DNA from: Metaruminococcus_A sp964607135
GTDB taxonomy: Bacteria > Bacillota > Clostridia > Oscillospirales > Ruminococcaceae
DNA length: 64,000 nt
Assembly: GCA_964607135.1 (NCBI GenBank)
Contig: CAZSIV010000006.1
Span: 20,286 to 84,285 of the forward strand
Reading direction: 5' to 3'
In this document: positions 60,962 to 64,000 of the stretch, piece by piece
Layout: each line of letters begins with the position of its first letter
How positions within the stretch are numbered: position 1 is the first letter of the stretch
The notes under the pieces: model-generated
The model's database searches: none
What the model saw: the letters and a program-made list of their open reading frames with translations, nothing else
What the model was told of the DNA's origin: nothing
Translations under genes and position numbers: made by a program

Positions 60962-61008
60962 GTTACCTGAAAGAAACAATTAAACGGTTACCGAAAGGAA
61001 ACGATTAT
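60962..61008. promoter_or_regulatory. Two 21-bp direct repeats between MBL-like and HxlR genes
   Basis: GTTACCTGAAAGAAACAATTA and GTTACCGAAAGGAAACGATTA lie 25 bp apart, in phase over about two helical turns. They sit in the divergent control region and are candidate binding sites for the HxlR protein. Confidence 0.55.
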
Positions 61009-61079
61009 GCAGAAAAGGGCTTTTCGGGCGATTTCGGCAGATGAAAAATTTTTTTAAAATATTGTTCCGTCGGGAGATA

Positions 61080-61108
61080 TTGATCCTGAATAAGATATAT
61101 GGTATAAT
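61080..61108 (+). promoter_or_regulatory. Promoter of the HxlR gene
   Basis: TTGATC, 17 bp and TATAAT. A GAAAC-AAA-GTTTC inverted repeat follows right after the predicted transcription start (about 61111-61123). Confidence 0.65.
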
Positions 61109-61154
61109 TAGAAACAAAGTTTCAAAAAGAAACAATAGAAGGAGAATTGTTGGT

Positions 61155-61490
61155 ATGAACGAACAGAAAACAGAAAAAGAACTGCCCGATTGTCCTGTGG
61201 AGACGACTTTAATGCTGATCGGCGATAAATGGAAAGTTCTGATCCTTCGGGATCTGCTCCCCGGCACAAAGCGCTTTGGGGAACTGAAACGGTCCGTTGG
61301 AAGCATATCGCAGAAGGTGCTGACCGCGCAGCTGCGCGACATGGAGGAAAGCGGCCTCGTGAACCGGAAGATATATGCGGAGGTGCCGCCGAGGGTGGAG
61401 TATTCACTGACGGAACTCGGACAGAGCTTAAAGCCGATCCTCGACTCCATGGAGAATTGGGGCCAGGGCTACAAGGCTTCGTTGCAGTAA
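61155..61490 (+). CDS. HxlR family transcriptional regulator
   Basis: 111 residues; winged helix with CPVETTLMLIGDKWKVLILRDLL, GTKRFGELKRSVGSISQKVLTAQLRDMEESGLV and REVPPRVEYSLTELG-type end. HxlR proteins usually regulate an adjacent divergent gene, here the MBL-like one, in response to redox or electrophiles. GAAGGAG precedes the ATG at 61155. Confidence 0.92.
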   Translation: MNEQKTEKELPDCPVETTLMLIGDKWKVLILRDLLPGTKRFGELKRSVGSISQKVLTAQLRDMEESGLVNRKIYAEVPPRVEYSLTELGQSLKPILDSMENWGQGYKASLQ

Positions 61491-61495
61491 GAAAG

Positions 61496-61531
61496 AGGAA
61501 GGGCCGCCTTTAATTAAGGCGGCCCTTCTCT
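61496..61531. terminator. Terminator between HxlR and MATE-fusion genes
   Basis: GAAGGGCCGCCTT pairs with AAGGCGGCCCTTC around TAATT; it can serve both converging genes. Confidence 0.8.
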
Positions 61532-61591
61532 GCTCTTATGGATGCCGACGCATATCACAGCTTTTTGCAGTGAGCGCCGCTTTCCAATCAA

Positions 61592-63592
61592 TTACCTTTT
61601 GCTTTTAGTGCCCATTACATACTGATAGATCATCTCGACGCTATTTTCAATGCCAATAGAGCTGTCTATGAGCAAATCATAATTATGCCGATTTCCCCAT
61701 GTTCTCCCTGAGATATTTTTATAGTATGCAGCACTCGCTTCATCGGAATGGCGGATGTTCTTTTTTGCTTCTTCTTTGCTGTCTCCGTAAACCTCCATTA
61801 CCTTTTTGATGCGATAGTCCTCCGGGGCATAAATAAAGATGCTGACAGCATCGTTATAATTACGCAGCACATAATCTGCGGCCCTGCCTACGATAACGCA
61901 GCTGCCCTGATCGGCAATTTTACGAATCACTTTATCCTGTGCAACGATCGCTTGCTGAACTACTTCCGTACTGAGATAAAGGCTATGGAGTAAGGCGGGC
62001 GAATTCGCGTTGATGTCGGAGATAAATTCTTTATCCAGTCCGCTTTCCTGTGCGGCGAGCGCCGTCATCTCTTTGTAATAAAACGGAATGTCAAGCCGTT
62101 CGGCGACCAGTTTCCCGATTCGCTTGCCCGTCGAGCCGTACTCTCTTGCAATCGTGATAATAACTCCTTTTTGGGATGGCTTTAAAGAAGTATCTTTCAT
62201 TTCACCAGGACGGCTTGTTTTCAGCGCTTTGAAAAATGCAGCCGTCAGCGCCGCCGCTACGATCATGGCGATAAAATCCGCAATCGGCGCGGCGAACAGA
62301 ATACCCTCGATGCCGAAAAATCCGGGAAGAGTGAGGATCAGCGGAATAAAGCAGATGATGTCACGGATCATCGAAGAAACGACCGCCTGTACCGGTTTGC
62401 CGGCCGCCTGAAAGAAAATCGAGGTCATTTTAATTGCGCAGGTGAATGTGACAAGCGAAAGAAAAATGCGGAAAATTTTTTCGGCAAAAATCCAGTAATC
62501 TTCGGGATTGGGAATATTTGTGGGCGTTCCGAAAACGCCGACAACTGCCAGCGGCGCAAACTCAAACAGTAAAGTGGAAATTATGCCGATTACAATCGTG
62601 CACAGAAGAATTGATTTGTATAGCTTCTTTACTCTGCCGTAATTCCTTGCACCCATATTGTAGCCGATAATCGGCTGACAGCCGAGAACAATTCCTACAA
62701 CTAAATTGATCACAACCGTGAATACCTTGCTCTCAATGCCGATAATTGCAATCGGTATGTCTATTCCATAATGGGACATAGCGCCGTATTTTGCCAGCAT
62801 AATGTTGCATACAAGCGAGATGATTACGATCGTCATCTGTGTAATGAAAGAGGATGCTCCCAGCTTTAATGCGCCGCCGAACGCTTTGAAATCGGGAACA
62901 AAACTCTTGTTTGTAAACTTGAAGGTTTTTGTGCGAAAGAAATAGATCAAGCTGATGACAAAGGAAGCGCACTGACCGATAACGGTGGCGAGCGCTGCAC
63001 CTGTCATGCCCCAGTGGAAACCGAAAATCATAACGGGATCAAGGATGATATTGATCACAGCGCCCAGCAGCATGGAAGCCATAGACCATGCGGGGCTTCC
63101 ATCTGCACGGATAACGGCGTTCATCATATTGGAAAGCATATACACCGGGAAAAAGGCCAAGATGATATTGAAGTACTCGATTGCCATACCGATGCTGTTT
63201 TCCGAAGCGCCGAACAGGGTTAATAACTGTGTTTTTAACGGAAAGAAAACCGCTATGAGGACAAGGCTTGAGAAAAGTGTGACAAAGATGCCCGTACCAA
63301 TCGCCTTGTGCGAGGACTGTGTGTCGCCCTTGCCCTGGCAGATGTTAAGATAAGCGGCACAACCGTCCCCGAAACACCATGCAAACGCCTGTGCGATAAT
63401 AAAGATCGGAAAGACAACGCCTGTTGCGGCATTTCCAAGAGCGCTCAATTCACTGTTGCCGATAAAAATCTGATCGACAATATTATAGAATGCGCTTACC
63501 AATAGGGAGAGCACACAGGGAATGGAAAATTTGAGCATGAGTTTCCCGATTTTTTCCGTCCCTAAAAATTGACTGTTTTCTGACTGATTCAT
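61592..63592 (-). CDS. MATE efflux transporter fused to cytidylate kinase-like domain
   Basis: 666 residues. Residues about 1-450 are a MATE permease (twelve helices; FSIPCVLSLLVSAFYNIVDQIFIG). Residues about 465-660 are a cytidylate kinase-like P-loop domain: VIITIAREYGSTGKRIGKLVAERLDIPFYYKE, then SCVIVGRAADYVL and a lid-like R-x-x-x-x-R region. The junction is a single continuous frame. Base composition is more AT-rich than the rest of the window, suggesting transfer. GGAGGA precedes the ATG. What the kinase-like domain acts on is unknown. Confidence 0.85.
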   Translation of the reverse strand: MNQSENSQFLGTEKIGKLMLKFSIPCVLSLLVSAFYNIVDQIFIGNSELSALGNAATGVVFPIFIIAQAFAWCFGDGCAAYLNICQGKGDTQSSHKAIGTGIFVTLFSSLVLIAVFFPLKTQLLTLFGASENSIGMAIEYFNIILAFFPVYMLSNMMNAVIRADGSPAWSMASMLLGAVINIILDPVMIFGFHWGMTGAALATVIGQCASFVISLIYFFRTKTFKFTNKSFVPDFKAFGGALKLGASSFITQMTIVIISLVCNIMLAKYGAMSHYGIDIPIAIIGIESKVFTVVINLVVGIVLGCQPIIGYNMGARNYGRVKKLYKSILLCTIVIGIISTLLFEFAPLAVVGVFGTPTNIPNPEDYWIFAEKIFRIFLSLVTFTCAIKMTSIFFQAAGKPVQAVVSSMIRDIICFIPLILTLPGFFGIEGILFAAPIADFIAMIVAAALTAAFFKALKTSRPGEMKDTSLKPSQKGVIITIAREYGSTGKRIGKLVAERLDIPFYYKEMTALAAQESGLDKEFISDINANSPALLHSLYLSTEVVQQAIVAQDKVIRKIADQGSCVIVGRAADYVLRNYNDAVSIFIYAPEDYRIKKVMEVYGDSKEEAKKNIRHSDEASAAYYKNISGRTWGNRHNYDLLIDSSIGIENSVEMIYQYVMGTKSKR

Positions 63593-63659
63593 AAAATCCT
63601 CCTTGAAATCGTTAATTTTGGAGTCTTTATCAGAGAGAAAGCTGCCTGAAAACTACGAC

Positions 63660-63706
63660 GAACAAAGAAAAAAGAGCGCAGAATCGTCGTGATTCTACGC
63701 TCTTTT
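63660..63706 (-). terminator. Terminator-like hairpin in the leader of the MATE-fusion gene
   Basis: On the minus strand AAAGAGCGTAGAATC pairs (one mismatch) with GATTCTGCGCTCTTT around ACGAC, then TTTTTTC. It lies between promoter and gene, so expression would require antitermination. Confidence 0.75.
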
Positions 63707-63723
63707 AGCTGTTCGACCTAACT

Positions 63724-63752
63724 AGATTATCACAAAAAATTTTTAATGTCAA
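63724..63752 (-). promoter_or_regulatory. Promoter of the MATE-fusion gene
   Basis: On the minus strand TTGACA, 17 bp and TAATCT; predicted start near 63717, giving a leader of about 125 nt. Confidence 0.7.
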
Positions 63753-63760
63753 GGCAAAAA

Positions 63761-64000
63761 CTGATGGAATCCAAACGAATCTATCATCAACATTTTATAG
63801 CAAATCCTCATAGATTGACAACCCATTTTTGAAATGTTACGCAATAGAAATCCGTTTTAGGGGAGATAGATAGCATCCTATTGTGTCTATAATCTCTTGA
63901 AAAATAAGGTTTTCGGAGCACCTAAAGCGTAACGCCCAGTAGTTTAACAAATGTTAATTTAGTTCTGCAAAAAGGAATTTACCAGCGTTTCATATTCTTT
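63761..64000. other. AT-rich intergenic end of window
   Basis: No gene, RNA or repeat was recognised in the last 240 bp. Confidence 0.6.

Overview
The window looks like a chromosomal segment of a GC-rich Firmicute of class Clostridia, most likely a gut Oscillospirales/Ruminococcaceae-type anaerobe. The evidence is the family content (RNase Y, RecA-RecX-RimO-PgsA order, DUF1385-PrmC pair, CNNM/CorC protein, two tandem polysaccharide deacetylases, PBSX-type terminase), strong AGGAGG-type ribosome binding sites, several GTG/TTG starts and AT-rich promoters in GC-rich DNA. No rRNA, tRNA, complete insertion sequence or CRISPR array was recognised. The species is not assigned.

Layout. 1-6.5 kb: the 3' end of a transketolase subunit gene, an aldolase of the DapA/NAL family, a DUF3795 protein, and a sugar locus (RhaT-like transporter, GH31 glycosidase, divergent AraC regulator). 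6.7-18.4 kb: a PilZ protein, an XRE/DUF2975 pair, an MFS transporter, a phosphorelay operon (REC-HD-GYP-PAS-GGDEF protein, Hpt protein, hybrid kinase), a PlsC acyltransferase and a serine hydrolase. 18.5-22.8 kb: a TtcA-like protein, a coiled-coil protein, small regulators and RNase Y. 23-30.8 kb: a compact phage head/tail-end block (TerS, TerL, portal, protease, decoration, capsid, connectors, gpU-like, gpD-like) without recognisable integrase, tape measure, tail tube or lysis genes. 31-45 kb: MATE, GNAT, Tex, Tam, RsmI, TrmN6, two deacetylases and a CNNM protein. 45-54 kb: a small XRE locus with twin operators, DUF1015, GlpK, VanZ-like, a lipoprotein and a PhoR-type two-component system. 54-59.7 kb: DUF1385, PrmC, RecA, RecX, RimO, PgsA. 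60-63.6 kb: a metallo-beta-lactamase-like protein without metal ligands, an HxlR regulator and a MATE-nucleotide kinase fusion behind an attenuator-like leader.

The most unusual feature is not a gene. At least eleven intergenic regions are filled with a modular mosaic repeat (family A). It consists of conserved half-elements joined by a central inverted repeat (CCYGCGAGGC / GCCTCGCRGG) and short hairpins whose stems differ from copy to copy but keep their pairing. These elements often begin at or inside the stop region of genes, encode the last residues of two unrelated proteins (shared tail LSIRD-Q), and separate a response regulator from its histidine kinase. A second family (B) of 74-79-bp tandem units carries a two-tier hairpin that also varies with pairing retained. 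A third structured locus, six hairpins in about 215 bp at 37.27-37.49 kb, may be a non-coding RNA or a non-autonomous palindromic element. Together with the minimal phage block, these are the best candidates for undescribed biology here.
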